From Alcanivorax sp. (GTDB taxonomy: Bacteria; Pseudomonadota; Gammaproteobacteria; Pseudomonadales; Alcanivoracaceae): 64,000 nucleotides of DNA. Within the stretch, counting starts at the first letter, position 1; every line of letters begins with the position of its first letter. The stretch is from positions 1,922,001-1,986,000 of the forward strand of contig NZ_CP051240.1 of the NCBI RefSeq assembly GCF_017794965.1, given 5' to 3'. Shown here piece after piece: positions 46,281 to 55,129 of the stretch. Both the position numbers and the translations under genes were made by a program. The notes under the pieces are model-generated. The model searched no databases. It was not told where the DNA came from and saw only the letters and a list, made by a program, of their open reading frames with translations.

Positions 46281-47114
46281 ATGTCACAACCTGTTCGCAT
46301 TCTCGTCACCGTGGCTGTCGTGGTGCTCGCCATCATCGCGGGTAACTGGATCTGGAATTACTACCTGTACGCCCCCTGGACACGGGACGGCAAGGTGCGC
46401 GCTGAAATCATCACCCTGTCACCGGATGTCTCTGGCTGGGTCTCGGAATTGCCGGTTACGGACAACCAGCGCGTAAGCCGTGACACCCTGCTGCTGCGGG
46501 TAGATCCTCAACGCTATCAAGCCGCCATCACCAAGGCCCGGGCACAGATGGAAGTGGCCCAGACCCGCCTGGCCATGGCTGAGTTGAATCGTGAAAGCAG
46601 CAATGGCGATGCCCGCCAACAGGCTGCTCTCAACGTCAAACTGGCCAGCGCCGATCTGGACATGGCCCAAGCCGAACTGCGTGCTGCTGAACTGGATCTG
46701 GAACGCACCGAGGTGCGTGCACCTGCCGACGGCACCGTGGTCAATCTGACCATCCAGCAAGGCAACTTTGCCCAACGGGGCAAGCCGGTACTGTCCATGG
46801 TCAAGTCCGGCAGCTTCTATGTGACAGGATACTTCGAAGAAACCAAACTGCCGCTGGTGCATATCGGCCAACGGGCCTCGGTGGTTCTGATGAATGGCGC
46901 CCACACATTGCAAGGCAAAGTCACCAGCGTGGGACAGGCCATTGCCAACGCCAACACCCGCACCGACCAGCAGTTGCTTCCCCAGGTACAGCAGACCTTC
47001 AACTGGGTAAGGCTGGCGCAACGGATTCCCGTGCATATCGAGCTGGACAGTATCCCCGACCACATTCTTCTGGCCGCCGGCATGACTGCCACGGTGCGCC
47101 TGCATGACGATTAA
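46281..47114 (+). CDS. HlyD-family periplasmic adaptor subunit (AaeA/EmrA-like)
   Basis: Membrane fusion protein linking an inner-membrane pump to the envelope. 277 residues: an N-terminal transmembrane helix (VRILVTVAVVVLAIIAGNW), then TRDGKVRAEIITLSPDVSGWVSEL (first lipoyl half), a helical hairpin rich in Ala and Gln at about 80-130, and RAPADGTVVNLTI (second half). It overlaps the transporter gene by 11 bases. Substrate unknown; aromatic acids are possible by analogy with AaeA. Confidence 0.88.
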   Translation: MSQPVRILVTVAVVVLAIIAGNWIWNYYLYAPWTRDGKVRAEIITLSPDVSGWVSELPVTDNQRVSRDTLLLRVDPQRYQAAITKARAQMEVAQTRLAMAELNRESSNGDARQQAALNVKLASADLDMAQAELRAAELDLERTEVRAPADGTVVNLTIQQGNFAQRGKPVLSMVKSGSFYVTGYFEETKLPLVHIGQRASVVLMNGAHTLQGKVTSVGQAIANANTRTDQQLLPQVQQTFNWVRLAQRIPVHIELDSIPDHILLAAGMTATVRLHDD

Positions 47115-49200
47115 TCCGGCACTGGCAACGGTACTGACACCGGACAGGCGTTCGGTGATCTTTGCCTGCAAAGGCATTCTCAGTATGGCCCTGGCCCTGT
47201 TTCTGGCCATGCAACTGCAGCTGGAGCGTCCCTACTGGGCCCTGATTTCCGCCGTGTTTCTGCAGATCCGCCCGGAGACCGGGCTGGTGATTGAAAAAGG
47301 GCTATGCCAGATCGGAGGCACCCTGGTGGGCGGGGCCATGGGGCTGCTGATACTCGCCTGGTTACTCCCCTACCCGGTACTCGCGATTGCCGCACTGACA
47401 CTGTGGATTGGCCTCAACGCCGGGGCTTCTGCCTGGGTTCGACAGGCCAATTTCATCTACGGTTTTGCCATGGCCGGGATTACTGCCACCCTGATTGTGG
47501 TGATTCCCATTGCCAACCCCCATGCCACCTCCAGCATTGGCATATTCCACGTGGCCACGGCACGGGTCAGCGAAATTATCCTGGGCGCCGTCTGCGCCAC
47601 GCTGGTCAGCAACCTGCTGTGGCCCGCCCGGGTGGAAGGGCTGCTGCGCAGCCATGCGCGCAATGCCCTGAACCAGACCCTGGCCTATCTGGAACTGGAG
47701 CTGGATCCCACCGGTACCCATAACCGTCGCCACCGCCAGGTGGATGCCCTGTTGCAGGATATCTTTGCGCTCAGTGATGACAGCTCTGCGGTCACCTACG
47801 AAGGCAGTCAGGGCCCGGGGCGAGCCCGGGCCGCCACCTTGATCTGTCACAAGACCCTGTCCCTGGTGGCGCGCAGCCGGGTTATCGGACGCCTGATGCG
47901 TTATCACGATGACCTGATGACCGATGAAATGCGCAAGCTGCTGGTGGTGTTGCGCACCGCTTTTACCGCCATGCGGGAAACCTCCTCTGCGGAGCAGGCC
48001 ATGACTGAAGCCAGGGCCCTACGGCGCTACCTGAAAGAGGCACGTGAGCAACAACCGGAGGATGCCCCGGCGCTGCAGCGGCGCCTGTTTCTGGTGGCCC
48101 GGAATCTGACCGGGGACCTGATTCTGGCGCTGGAGGCCAATCGTGCCCTCTACTCTGCTGAAGATATGCAGTTACGTGCTACCACCCTCAAACCTTACCG
48201 GGACTGGCAGGTGGCTTCCGCCGTGGGTATCCGCAGTGCACTGGTTTTTCTGATCGCCAGCATCCTGTGGATTGGCACGGCCAGCCCCATGGCCATCATG
48301 CTGATGGTCATGCCGGTGATCTTTACCATCATGTTTGCGCGCCTGGCCGAACCGGACAAGGTGCTCAAGCGTGCCACCATTACCTCCGCCCTGGCAGGCC
48401 CGGCCGCTCTGTTCCTGACACTGCCGCTGGTGTCCATGGCCAACAACCACTTCCTGCTACTGATTCTCGCCCTGGGCGGCCCCATTTTTGTGGCCCTGCT
48501 GGCCATCAGCCGCCGCGAAACCCTGCCCTACGGGCTTGGCTTCTGCACCCCTTTCATCATCCTGGTGCAGCCAGGCAGTCATATGGACTTCGACATCGCC
48601 CGGGTGGCCAGCAACGCCCTGGCGATCACCCTCGGGCTGTTTCTCGCCTTCCTGATGTTTCGGCTGATCACCCCACCCAATGGCGCGGGGCTGCGGCGCC
48701 GCTTGATTCGCGACACCGCCATCGACCTGCACACCCTGCTGGGACAACCCGCCAATCTGCGCGAAGAGTGGCTCAATTCACGCATGGCAGACCGGTTACG
48801 CTGGCTCACCATCTGCGACAAGGCGCTGCCGGAAACACGCCGTCATTTCACCGATCTGGGACTGACCGGCCTCAATCTGGGCCAGGTATCCCTGTGGATT
48901 CACAGTCGTATTCCGGCACAGCCCGCCGAGCCGCTTCGGGCCGCGGCAGCCGACTGGCAGCATGCACTGGCCGCGGCTTATCAACTGTGCGCGTTCGGTA
49001 CCACTGATGCGCGCTTCAGCCAGGCTTGTGACGCCCTGCTGGCAGCCATGGAAGCGTCCCCCGCCATCACCCATCGGCAACGCCAGCAAATCGCAGGGGC
49101 CCTGGAGCGCATCAACCTGACCTTCCCTCGGCTGGCGGAGCGGCTGGGGCCGGATTGGCAGCCCGAAGACCTTCCCGAGACGGCCCAGTCCTCTTCCTGA
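47104..49200 (+). CDS. FUSC-family inner membrane transporter (AaeB-like)
   Basis: 698-residue protein with two hydrophobic blocks, about residues 20-180 and 355-520, separated by a soluble domain; the typical fusaric-acid-resistance/AaeB layout. The N-terminal block includes WALISAVFLQIRPETG and LGAVCATLVSNLLWP, characteristic of FUSC proteins. With the DUF1656 and HlyD genes it forms an AaeXAB-like efflux system. No outer-membrane factor and no LysR regulator adjoin it, so regulation is unknown. Confidence 0.88.
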   Translation: MTINPALATVLTPDRRSVIFACKGILSMALALFLAMQLQLERPYWALISAVFLQIRPETGLVIEKGLCQIGGTLVGGAMGLLILAWLLPYPVLAIAALTLWIGLNAGASAWVRQANFIYGFAMAGITATLIVVIPIANPHATSSIGIFHVATARVSEIILGAVCATLVSNLLWPARVEGLLRSHARNALNQTLAYLELELDPTGTHNRRHRQVDALLQDIFALSDDSSAVTYEGSQGPGRARAATLICHKTLSLVARSRVIGRLMRYHDDLMTDEMRKLLVVLRTAFTAMRETSSAEQAMTEARALRRYLKEAREQQPEDAPALQRRLFLVARNLTGDLILALEANRALYSAEDMQLRATTLKPYRDWQVASAVGIRSALVFLIASILWIGTASPMAIMLMVMPVIFTIMFARLAEPDKVLKRATITSALAGPAALFLTLPLVSMANNHFLLLILALGGPIFVALLAISRRETLPYGLGFCTPFIILVQPGSHMDFDIARVASNALAITLGLFLAFLMFRLITPPNGAGLRRRLIRDTAIDLHTLLGQPANLREEWLNSRMADRLRWLTICDKALPETRRHFTDLGLTGLNLGQVSLWIHSRIPAQPAEPLRAAAADWQHALAAAYQLCAFGTTDARFSQACDALLAAMEASPAITHRQRQQIAGALERINLTFPRLAERLGPDWQPEDLPETAQSSS

Positions 49201-49320
49201 ATGACCCTGGTTTTCACTGCAAAAAGCCCCATTCACCGCTTCCCGGGCGGATAGAGCAAGGACAACAGTGAGACAGGGCTTTGCTGCAGAGGCAGACCAT
49301 TCCGGCCCGAACAGCCCTAG

Positions 49321-49340
49321 CCATAGTGTCTACTCTATGG
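49321..49340. promoter_or_regulatory. Dyad operator candidate upstream of the aldehyde dehydrogenase
   Basis: A 20-base imperfect palindrome whose outer six bases are CCATAG and CTATGG, with 16 of 20 positions symmetric. It lies about 83 bases before the ATG at 49423. It suggests a dimeric repressor site, but no regulator gene is adjacent. Confidence 0.4.
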
Positions 49341-49422
49341 TCTTCTAGTCGCATCCGGGCAGCCGCCCACCCCAATGCCCCCAACAGGCCCCTGGATGGC
49401 CTGTCGTTATGGAGCCATTCCC

Positions 49423-51018
49423 ATGACCATTCAGGAACAGATTGAAACCGGTGTCGTAGTAGACACCAACCCGGCCACAGGATCAGCCGTTGCCGAGCTC
49501 AAGGAAACCGACCTGTCCCGCCTGCCGGCCATTTTCGAAAAAGCACGTGAAGCCCAGGCCATCTGGGCGGCAAAATCGTTCAAGGAACGGGCCCGCCATA
49601 TTCAATTGATGCGTGATTACATCGTCGATCGTGCGGACGATCTGGCCCGCACAGTCAGCGAAAGCAACGGCAAGACCCTCACTGATGCACTGGCCACTGA
49701 AGTGTTGCCCTGCGCTCTGGCTTGCAAGTGGTATGCAAAAAATGCGGAAAAACATCTGAAGGGAAAGCACCGTCCGGGCGGCAGCATTCTGTTCTTCAAC
49801 AAACGAACCCAGATGATGCGCGTACCACTGGGTGTAGTCGGTATCATCAGCCCCTGGAACTACCCGCTGTCGATTCCTTTCGGCGAGATTGTCATGGGCC
49901 TGATGGCAGGCAACGCCATCATCCTCAAGGTGGCCGCCGCCACCCCGGCCGTGGGCCGCGCAATCGAGAACATCATTGCCGCCGGGGAGCTGCCGGAAGG
50001 CCTGTTCCACCATGTGGTGGGTTCCGGTGCCAAAGTGGCCACCGGCATGTTCGACAATGGTGTCAACAAACTGTTTTTCACCGGTAGTGTTCCCGCCGGC
50101 AAGACCCTTATGGCACAGGCGGCCGAAACCCTGACGCCAGTTTCTCTGGAGCTGGGTGGCAACGACCCCATGATTGTGCTGGAAGACGCCGATTTGGAAC
50201 GGGCCACCAACGGGGCCGCCTGGGCAGGCTTTCAGAACGCCGGGCAGAGCTGCGGTGGCGTGGAGCGTATCTATGTGGTGGATGCGGTCTATGATGAGTT
50301 TGTCGACCTGCTCTCGCGCAAGACACGACAACTTCGCCATGGTGTGGGCTGCAAGGGCTTTGACGTGGATATTGGCAGCCTCACCACCGCAGGCCAGCTG
50401 CGCACCGTGCAACAACATGTGGAAGACGCTCTGGCCAAGGGGGCACGCATAGAAGCCCAGTCCCGCCCGGTGGGCGATGTGGACAATGGCTTCTTTTTCC
50501 CGGCAACAGTGCTCACCCAGGTCACCGATGACATGCTGACCGTCTGCGACGAAACCTTTGGCCCTGTGGTGGCAGTGCAACGGGTAGCCAACGAGGAAGA
50601 AGCCATCCAGAAAGCCAACGCCTCACATCTGGCGCTGACGTCATCGGTATGGACCCGAAATAACAAACGGGGCCGTGCCATCGGCGCTCGCCTGGAATCC
50701 GGTGTCACCACGGTGAACGATCACCTCTACAGTCATGGCCTGTCTGAAACCCCCTGGGGCGGCTGGAAAGAATCCGGCATCGGCCGCACCCACGGGCCTG
50801 AAGGCCTGGAAGAGATGACCCAGGCCAAGGCGATCAACTGGGATATCCTGCCTTCCAAGCGGAATATATTCTGGTACCCGTTCGACGAAGCCACCTACAA
50901 GGGCCTGAAGAATGCCCTGCACTTCGTGTTCCCCAGGAGCATCGGCCAATTGCTAGGCGCGTCACTGAAACTGACTCCCTTCCTGGTGCGCAAGATGTTT
51001 ACGCGCTGGAAAACCTGA
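49423..51018 (+). CDS. NAD(P)-dependent aldehyde dehydrogenase
   Basis: Oxidises an aldehyde to its acid. 531 residues from the ATG at 49423 with a GGAG ribosome site 8 bases upstream. SPWNYPLSIPFGEIVMGLMAGNA, FTGSVPAGK, the catalytic Glu region LELGGND and the nucleophile Cys in NAGQSCGG are intact. After the catalytic domain is a C-terminal extension (QLLGASLKLTPFLVRKMFTRW) that looks amphipathic and could attach it to the membrane, as in long-chain fatty aldehyde dehydrogenases. A role in alkane or alcohol breakdown would fit but is inference. Confidence 0.88.
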   Translation: MTIQEQIETGVVVDTNPATGSAVAELKETDLSRLPAIFEKAREAQAIWAAKSFKERARHIQLMRDYIVDRADDLARTVSESNGKTLTDALATEVLPCALACKWYAKNAEKHLKGKHRPGGSILFFNKRTQMMRVPLGVVGIISPWNYPLSIPFGEIVMGLMAGNAIILKVAAATPAVGRAIENIIAAGELPEGLFHHVVGSGAKVATGMFDNGVNKLFFTGSVPAGKTLMAQAAETLTPVSLELGGNDPMIVLEDADLERATNGAAWAGFQNAGQSCGGVERIYVVDAVYDEFVDLLSRKTRQLRHGVGCKGFDVDIGSLTTAGQLRTVQQHVEDALAKGARIEAQSRPVGDVDNGFFFPATVLTQVTDDMLTVCDETFGPVVAVQRVANEEEAIQKANASHLALTSSVWTRNNKRGRAIGARLESGVTTVNDHLYSHGLSETPWGGWKESGIGRTHGPEGLEEMTQAKAINWDILPSKRNIFWYPFDEATYKGLKNALHFVFPRSIGQLLGASLKLTPFLVRKMFTRWKT

Positions 51019-51084
51019 CGAGCAGTGAATAGTTAACAGTTAATAGTGAACAGTGCGCGAGCCTCGCTCGCATGTACTGATAGA

Positions 51085-51120
51085 CAAGAGGCCGCGCCCA
51101 GGCATTGGTGCGGCCTCTTG
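51085..51120 (+). terminator. Terminator-like hairpin after the aldehyde dehydrogenase
   Basis: A perfect 11-base-pair stem CAAGAGGCCGC / GCGGCCTCTTG with a 14-base loop, followed by GCATTTGG. The T tract is weak. An inverted near-copy is at 51402-51438. Confidence 0.6.
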
Positions 51121-51144
51121 CATTTGGCAATGATTGGGGAAGCT

Positions 51145-51273
51145 CTATTTCTGGTCGCTGGGTTCTTCGTCGTTAGCAGCGTCCAGCCAGATGAACAGGG
51201 CGAAACAGCCTGCAAAAAGGAAAATCCCGCCGATCACAGCCAAGCTGGCAAGCACCATGCTGTCGGTATACAT
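51145..51273 (-). CDS. Small membrane protein, 42 residues (unrecognised)
   Basis: ATG at 51273 with a GGAG ribosome site 8 bases upstream, TAG at 51145. The protein opens MYTDSMVLASLAV, has one strong transmembrane stretch of about 23 residues (from about 7 to 30, rich in Ile, Leu, Phe, Gly and Ala), and ends in an acidic hydrophilic tail (DAANDEEPSDQK). The composition is that of a real single-pass microprotein. I do not recognise the family. It sits between two inverted hairpins and inside the inverted heptad arms at 51024-51499, as a self-contained unit. Confidence 0.55.
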   Translation of the reverse strand: MYTDSMVLASLAVIGGIFLFAGCFALFIWLDAANDEEPSDQK

Positions 51274-51401
51274 GACTGTCACTCCTCTATCCTGATGCTT
51301 CCAGCATAGGCTTCTGCACCAAGACTGTCATGATCTGGGTCAAGATCAGGCATTTTCGCCTGCAAGCAAGCTCCCAAAGCAAAATCCTGATCACCCAAAC
51401 A

Positions 51402-51438
51402 CAAGAGGCCACGCCCAATGCCTGGACGCGGCCTCTTG
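51402..51438 (-). terminator. Terminator-like hairpin, inverted near-copy of 51085-51120
   Basis: A 9-base-pair stem CAAGAGGCC / GGCCTCTTG extended by partial pairing. Read on the minus strand it lies downstream of the Dyp peroxidase gene and upstream of the 42-residue gene. Confidence 0.55.
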
Positions 51439-51493
51439 CATAGAAACAGGCACGGATCAGTCCCGCGCACTATTCACTATTAACTATTCACTG

Positions 51494-52363
51494 TTAATTA
51501 ATCCCGTCGAGCCAATCCTGCGTCGGCACATACCACCACGAACTCATCACTGGCCGGGAAAACTCCAACAGGCGATCCTTGACGGTGTCATCAGCGATAC
51601 CGTACATGCGCCTGAGCAGGTAATCGAAACGGTCCAGCTCGCAGGTGAAAGACACGAAGTAAAGGCCATGTTCGCTGGTATCGCCGTAGGGCACAGAACG
51701 ACGCCACATTTTCTGGGGGACGCCGTCGCGATCCACGTCCGTGCGTCCCACATGGGAGTCCGGCGGCATCTTGTCTTCATCAAATTCCACGGCATCTGCC
51801 TTGGTCCGGCCAAAAACACGTTCCTGCTCATCTACCGGCAGTTTGTTGAAGGCCTTCAGGTCATGCACCCATTTCTGGGTCAGCAGCCAGCTTCCGCCGG
51901 CACCCGGGTGAGCCTCAGGAATGAAGGTGGCCTTTTCCGCCTTCTCACCGGTGGGGTTGCCGATACCATCCACAAAGCCGGTCAGGTCGCGCATGTCATG
52001 GTAGACAAAACCGCTCAACTCCAGTTGCACCGCCAGGTCATCACCCACCGCATCACGTACTTTCAGGGCGGTATCGAACACATCACTGCGGGTCTTGCCC
52101 TGTACCCAGATCCAGAGATCCCCCTGGGTGGCAGGCACATGCCCCTCCAGGGAAAACGGCGGGAAACTGAAGCGGTTGTCCAGACGTGACCACAGGTTAG
52201 GGCCGAAGGCCAGCATCACCGGGGTGCCGTCCTGCTTGAGGGCATTGAGACGCTGCACCAATGCCTCCACAGCGTCATCCGGCAAGCCACTGGTGAGGCA
52301 GAATTCGAAAAAGAGATGGTATTGGAAACTACGGTCAAAAATACCCGCTTGCGGTGTCGACAC
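51494..52363 (-). CDS. Dyp-type peroxidase
   Basis: Heme peroxidase of the dye-decolorising family, about 289 residues. The start is a GTG at 52363 with AAGGAG 6 bases upstream; longer upstream starts would add about 64 residues unlike the family. The GFVDGIGNP motif has the distal Asp, MPPDSHVGRTDVDRDG has the proximal His, and RRSVPYGD the conserved Arg. No encapsulin gene or C-terminal encapsulin tag was recognised. Divergent from plsB. Confidence 0.9.
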   Translation of the reverse strand: MSTPQAGIFDRSFQYHLFFEFCLTSGLPDDAVEALVQRLNALKQDGTPVMLAFGPNLWSRLDNRFSFPPFSLEGHVPATQGDLWIWVQGKTRSDVFDTALKVRDAVGDDLAVQLELSGFVYHDMRDLTGFVDGIGNPTGEKAEKATFIPEAHPGAGGSWLLTQKWVHDLKAFNKLPVDEQERVFGRTKADAVEFDEDKMPPDSHVGRTDVDRDGVPQKMWRRSVPYGDTSEHGLYFVSFTCELDRFDYLLRRMYGIADDTVKDRLLEFSRPVMSSWWYVPTQDWLDGIN

Positions 52364-52574
52364 CTGCAACTCCTTGATTGTCTGATCCTGGGCCCTGCTT
52401 GTCAGTGGGGCCAATCCTGCCACGGGATTATCCGCTATTGTGTCAGCAGGGACAAAACCGGCGGTACAGGGAATGTAAATTACTGCCCAATTGAAACAAA
52501 ATGAAATATCCACTGGTGTCCCACCAGCGGCCCTTCCGATAAGATTGGCACACATTAGTTAACTGATCATCACT

Positions 52575-55046
52575 ATGAATCCCTGGTTTGGACTGGATCA
52601 TCTTGCCTTTTTCCTGATCCGCATCTTTCTGCGGTTGTGTACACGTGCAAACGCACTGCCCAGCAACCCCGAAGATCTGCAGCTGAAACCGAACACGCCG
52701 GTTGTCTATGTGCTGCGTAATCGCTCAGCCTCCGACGCGGCCGCCGCCGACCAATCCGCACGGCAGTTGGGGTTGTCCTCTGCCCTTGGCGGTCTGACCC
52801 TGGGCAAGACACGACTGCGGCACAGCTACTTCCAGCTCTATCGCCGCCAGTTCAGCAACCGCAGACAGAATGCCCCGGTCTCCCCGCCACGGCTGGAAAA
52901 AATGGTCAGCGCGCTGAGAGAAAACCCCGGCGCAGACGTGCAGCTGGTACCCGTTTCCGTTTTCTGGGGACGGCGGCCGGAAAAAGAGAACTCGTTCTGG
53001 CGAATCCTGTTCTCTGACAACTGGTCACCGGCCGGTTTCATCAAGAAATTTTTTATCATTATCACTCAGGGCCGTCAGCTGTATGTGAAGTTCAACCAGC
53101 CCATGTCACTGCGCACCCTGGTCGATCAGTGCCAGACTGACGAGCAGGCAGTTCGCAAGGCTTCGCGCATCCTGCGGGTGCACTTCCGCCGCCAGCGGGA
53201 AGCCGCCATCGGCCCTGACCTTTCCCACCGGCGCACCCTTGCCAACGCGGTGGTGGAATCTCCCGTGGTGCAGGAGACCCTCCGGGCTGAAGCCAAGAGG
53301 CTTGAAACCAGCCCGGAAAAACTGGAAGCCAAGGCCCGCAATTATGTGATGGAAATTGCCGCGGATTACTCTCATACCGTCATCCGCTTTCTGGAGCTTT
53401 TCCTGAACTGGGTCTGGAACCGTCTCTACGGTGGTCTGCGTATCTACAACATGGACAACCTGACCAAGGTCGCAGAGGACCACGAAGTGATCTATGTGCC
53501 CTGCCACCGCAGTCACATCGATTATCTGCTGCTCTCCTTCCTGGTGTACCGCAATGGTCTGGTACCGCCGCACATCGCCGCCGGCATCAACCTGAACCTG
53601 CCCGTGGTGGGAACCATTCTGCGCCGTGGGGGCGCGTTCTTCATGCGCCGCAGTTTTCGCGACAACCCCCTCTATGCCAGCGTCTTCAGCGAATACCTGC
53701 ATACCATTACTGCCCGTGGCTTCTCTATCGAATATTTCGTGGAAGGCGGCCGCAGCCGCAGTGGGCGCATGCTCAAGCCGCGAACCGGCATGCTGGCCAT
53801 GACACTGCGCAGTTTCCTTCGTGATTCACGCAAGCCCATCGCTTTCGTGCCCGTCTATATCGGCTATGAAAAGGTGATTGAATCCGGCTCCTACATTGGT
53901 GAGCTGCACGGGGAGAAGAAGCAGAAAGAATCCGTGGGCGGGCTGATGAAGTCCCTGTCTGTGTTACGCAGCTACTTTGGCCAGGTGCACGTCAACTTTG
54001 GTGAACCGATCAAGCTGGTGGACTTCCTGGATCAGCACCATGGCAACTGGCGGCAGGAATCACCGGTCAGCACGGACACGCCCCCCTGGTTTAAGCATGT
54101 GGTTGATGAGCTGGGACAACAGGTCGTGGAATCCATCAATGCGGCAGCAGTGGCCAACCCGATCAACCTGCTCAGTCTCGCCCTGCTTGCCTCGCCCAAG
54201 CACACGATGGACATTGCCCAGCTTCGGGAACAGCTGGATCTCTACATTGCCTTGCTCAATCAGGCGCCCTACAGCCGTTGCGCAGCCATCGCCAACGACG
54301 ACGCCCAGGCCCTGATCGATTACGGGCTGGAAAATGACTTCCTGGACCGTATCCAGCACAAGCTGGGTGACGTGGTAACCACCGATGAGAAGACTGCGCT
54401 GCAGATGGCCTATGTCCGCAACAACAGCGTTCATCTGTTCATCCTTCCCGGCCTGATCTGTTCGCTGGTGATGAACGCCCGCGCCATTCATCGGGAAACC
54501 CTGCAGAGCATGGTGCAGCTGCTCTACCCCTTCCTGCGGAACGAGTATTTCCTGCACTGGGACGAAGGTGAGGCGCTGGCCAAAGCGGTGGATGACATGG
54601 TTGCCGTACTGGAAGAACGCAAGCTCATCAGCCGCGATGGCGACAAGCTGATAGGTGCGCCCATCCATACCCATGAAGCAGATATGCTGGAGCATCTGGG
54701 GCAGACGGTGATGCCGTCCCTGGAGCGTTACTACCTGACTATCCGCCTGTTGGTGCAGTATGGCTCAGGCATGCTCAATGCAGAGCAACTGGGCGAACTG
54801 GCTCACCAGACAGCTCAGCGCCTGTCACTGCTGTATGAGTTCAATTCCCCGGAATTTTTCGACAAGGTCGTGCTGAAGAATTTTATCAGTCAGCTATTCA
54901 GCACCGGTCTGGTCACCACCGACGAGGCCGGCGCGCTGGTGTTCGATCCCAAGCTGGAATCCCTGGATGATGAAGCCAACCGCATTCTCAGCCCGGATAT
55001 CCGTGATGCCATCCAGCGGGTAACACGGGTGGCCAGTCAACCCTGA
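52575..55046 (+). CDS. plsB: Glycerol-3-phosphate 1-O-acyltransferase PlsB
   Basis: First acylation of phospholipid synthesis at the inner membrane. 823 residues. The acyltransferase HX4D box is in VPCHRSHIDYLLLSF near residue 310; GGAFFMRRSFRDNPLY, FVEGGRSRSGRMLKPRTGML and VPVYIGYEKV are blocks II-IV. The full length fits the long PlsB family. Product phosphatidate precursors feed CdsA, encoded at 32762-33586. A GC-rich hairpin follows. Confidence 0.96.
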   Translation: MNPWFGLDHLAFFLIRIFLRLCTRANALPSNPEDLQLKPNTPVVYVLRNRSASDAAAADQSARQLGLSSALGGLTLGKTRLRHSYFQLYRRQFSNRRQNAPVSPPRLEKMVSALRENPGADVQLVPVSVFWGRRPEKENSFWRILFSDNWSPAGFIKKFFIIITQGRQLYVKFNQPMSLRTLVDQCQTDEQAVRKASRILRVHFRRQREAAIGPDLSHRRTLANAVVESPVVQETLRAEAKRLETSPEKLEAKARNYVMEIAADYSHTVIRFLELFLNWVWNRLYGGLRIYNMDNLTKVAEDHEVIYVPCHRSHIDYLLLSFLVYRNGLVPPHIAAGINLNLPVVGTILRRGGAFFMRRSFRDNPLYASVFSEYLHTITARGFSIEYFVEGGRSRSGRMLKPRTGMLAMTLRSFLRDSRKPIAFVPVYIGYEKVIESGSYIGELHGEKKQKESVGGLMKSLSVLRSYFGQVHVNFGEPIKLVDFLDQHHGNWRQESPVSTDTPPWFKHVVDELGQQVVESINAAAVANPINLLSLALLASPKHTMDIAQLREQLDLYIALLNQAPYSRCAAIANDDAQALIDYGLENDFLDRIQHKLGDVVTTDEKTALQMAYVRNNSVHLFILPGLICSLVMNARAIHRETLQSMVQLLYPFLRNEYFLHWDEGEALAKAVDDMVAVLEERKLISRDGDKLIGAPIHTHEADMLEHLGQTVMPSLERYYLTIRLLVQYGSGMLNAEQLGELAHQTAQRLSLLYEFNSPEFFDKVVLKNFISQLFSTGLVTTDEAGALVFDPKLESLDDEANRILSPDIRDAIQRVTRVASQP

Positions 55047-55051
55047 CACAG

Positions 55052-55080
55052 ACACGCCCTCCCGCAAGGAGAGGGCGTGT
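55052..55080. terminator. Hairpin between convergent plsB and the barrel-protein gene
   Basis: A perfect 10-base-pair stem ACACGCCCTC / GAGGGCGTGT with a 9-base loop, 6 bases after plsB. The T tract is short, so it may be a weak terminator for both convergent genes. Confidence 0.6.
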
Positions 55081-55129
55081 TGACTGAAAGCGCATCACGC
55101 ACCGCCTGACGGCGCCCAGCTCCGCGGAC

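Larger units (their letters stand above)
51024..51499. repeat. Large inverted-arm element (AGTGAAT/AGTTAAC heptads) enclosing a small gene
   Basis: Left arm 51024-51059 and right arm 51464-51499 are inverted arrays of seven-base units (AGTGAAT, AGTTAAC, AGTTAAT, AGTGAAC), both capped inwards by GTGCGCG. Inside them are two hairpins that are inverted near-copies of each other (51085-51120 and 51402-51438), and in the centre a 42-codon frame. The left arm begins 5 bases after the aldehyde dehydrogenase stop; the right arm overlaps the Dyp peroxidase stop. Confidence 0.75.

Noticed and set aside
51024..51499. Insertion sequence or transposase-carrying MITE
   Set aside because: No transposase frame is present and no clear target-site duplication was seen; the arms are repeats of a locus-specific word rather than a fixed terminal inverted repeat.
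51494..52555. Longer 353-residue Dyp peroxidase starting at 52555
   Set aside because: The extra 64 residues are unlike the family, and a GTG at 52363 with an AAGGAG site gives the normal length.
52520..52570. Sigma-54 promoter upstream of plsB (TTGGCACACATTAG)
   Set aside because: The -24-like TTGGCAC is present, but there is no GC at the required -12 spacing.
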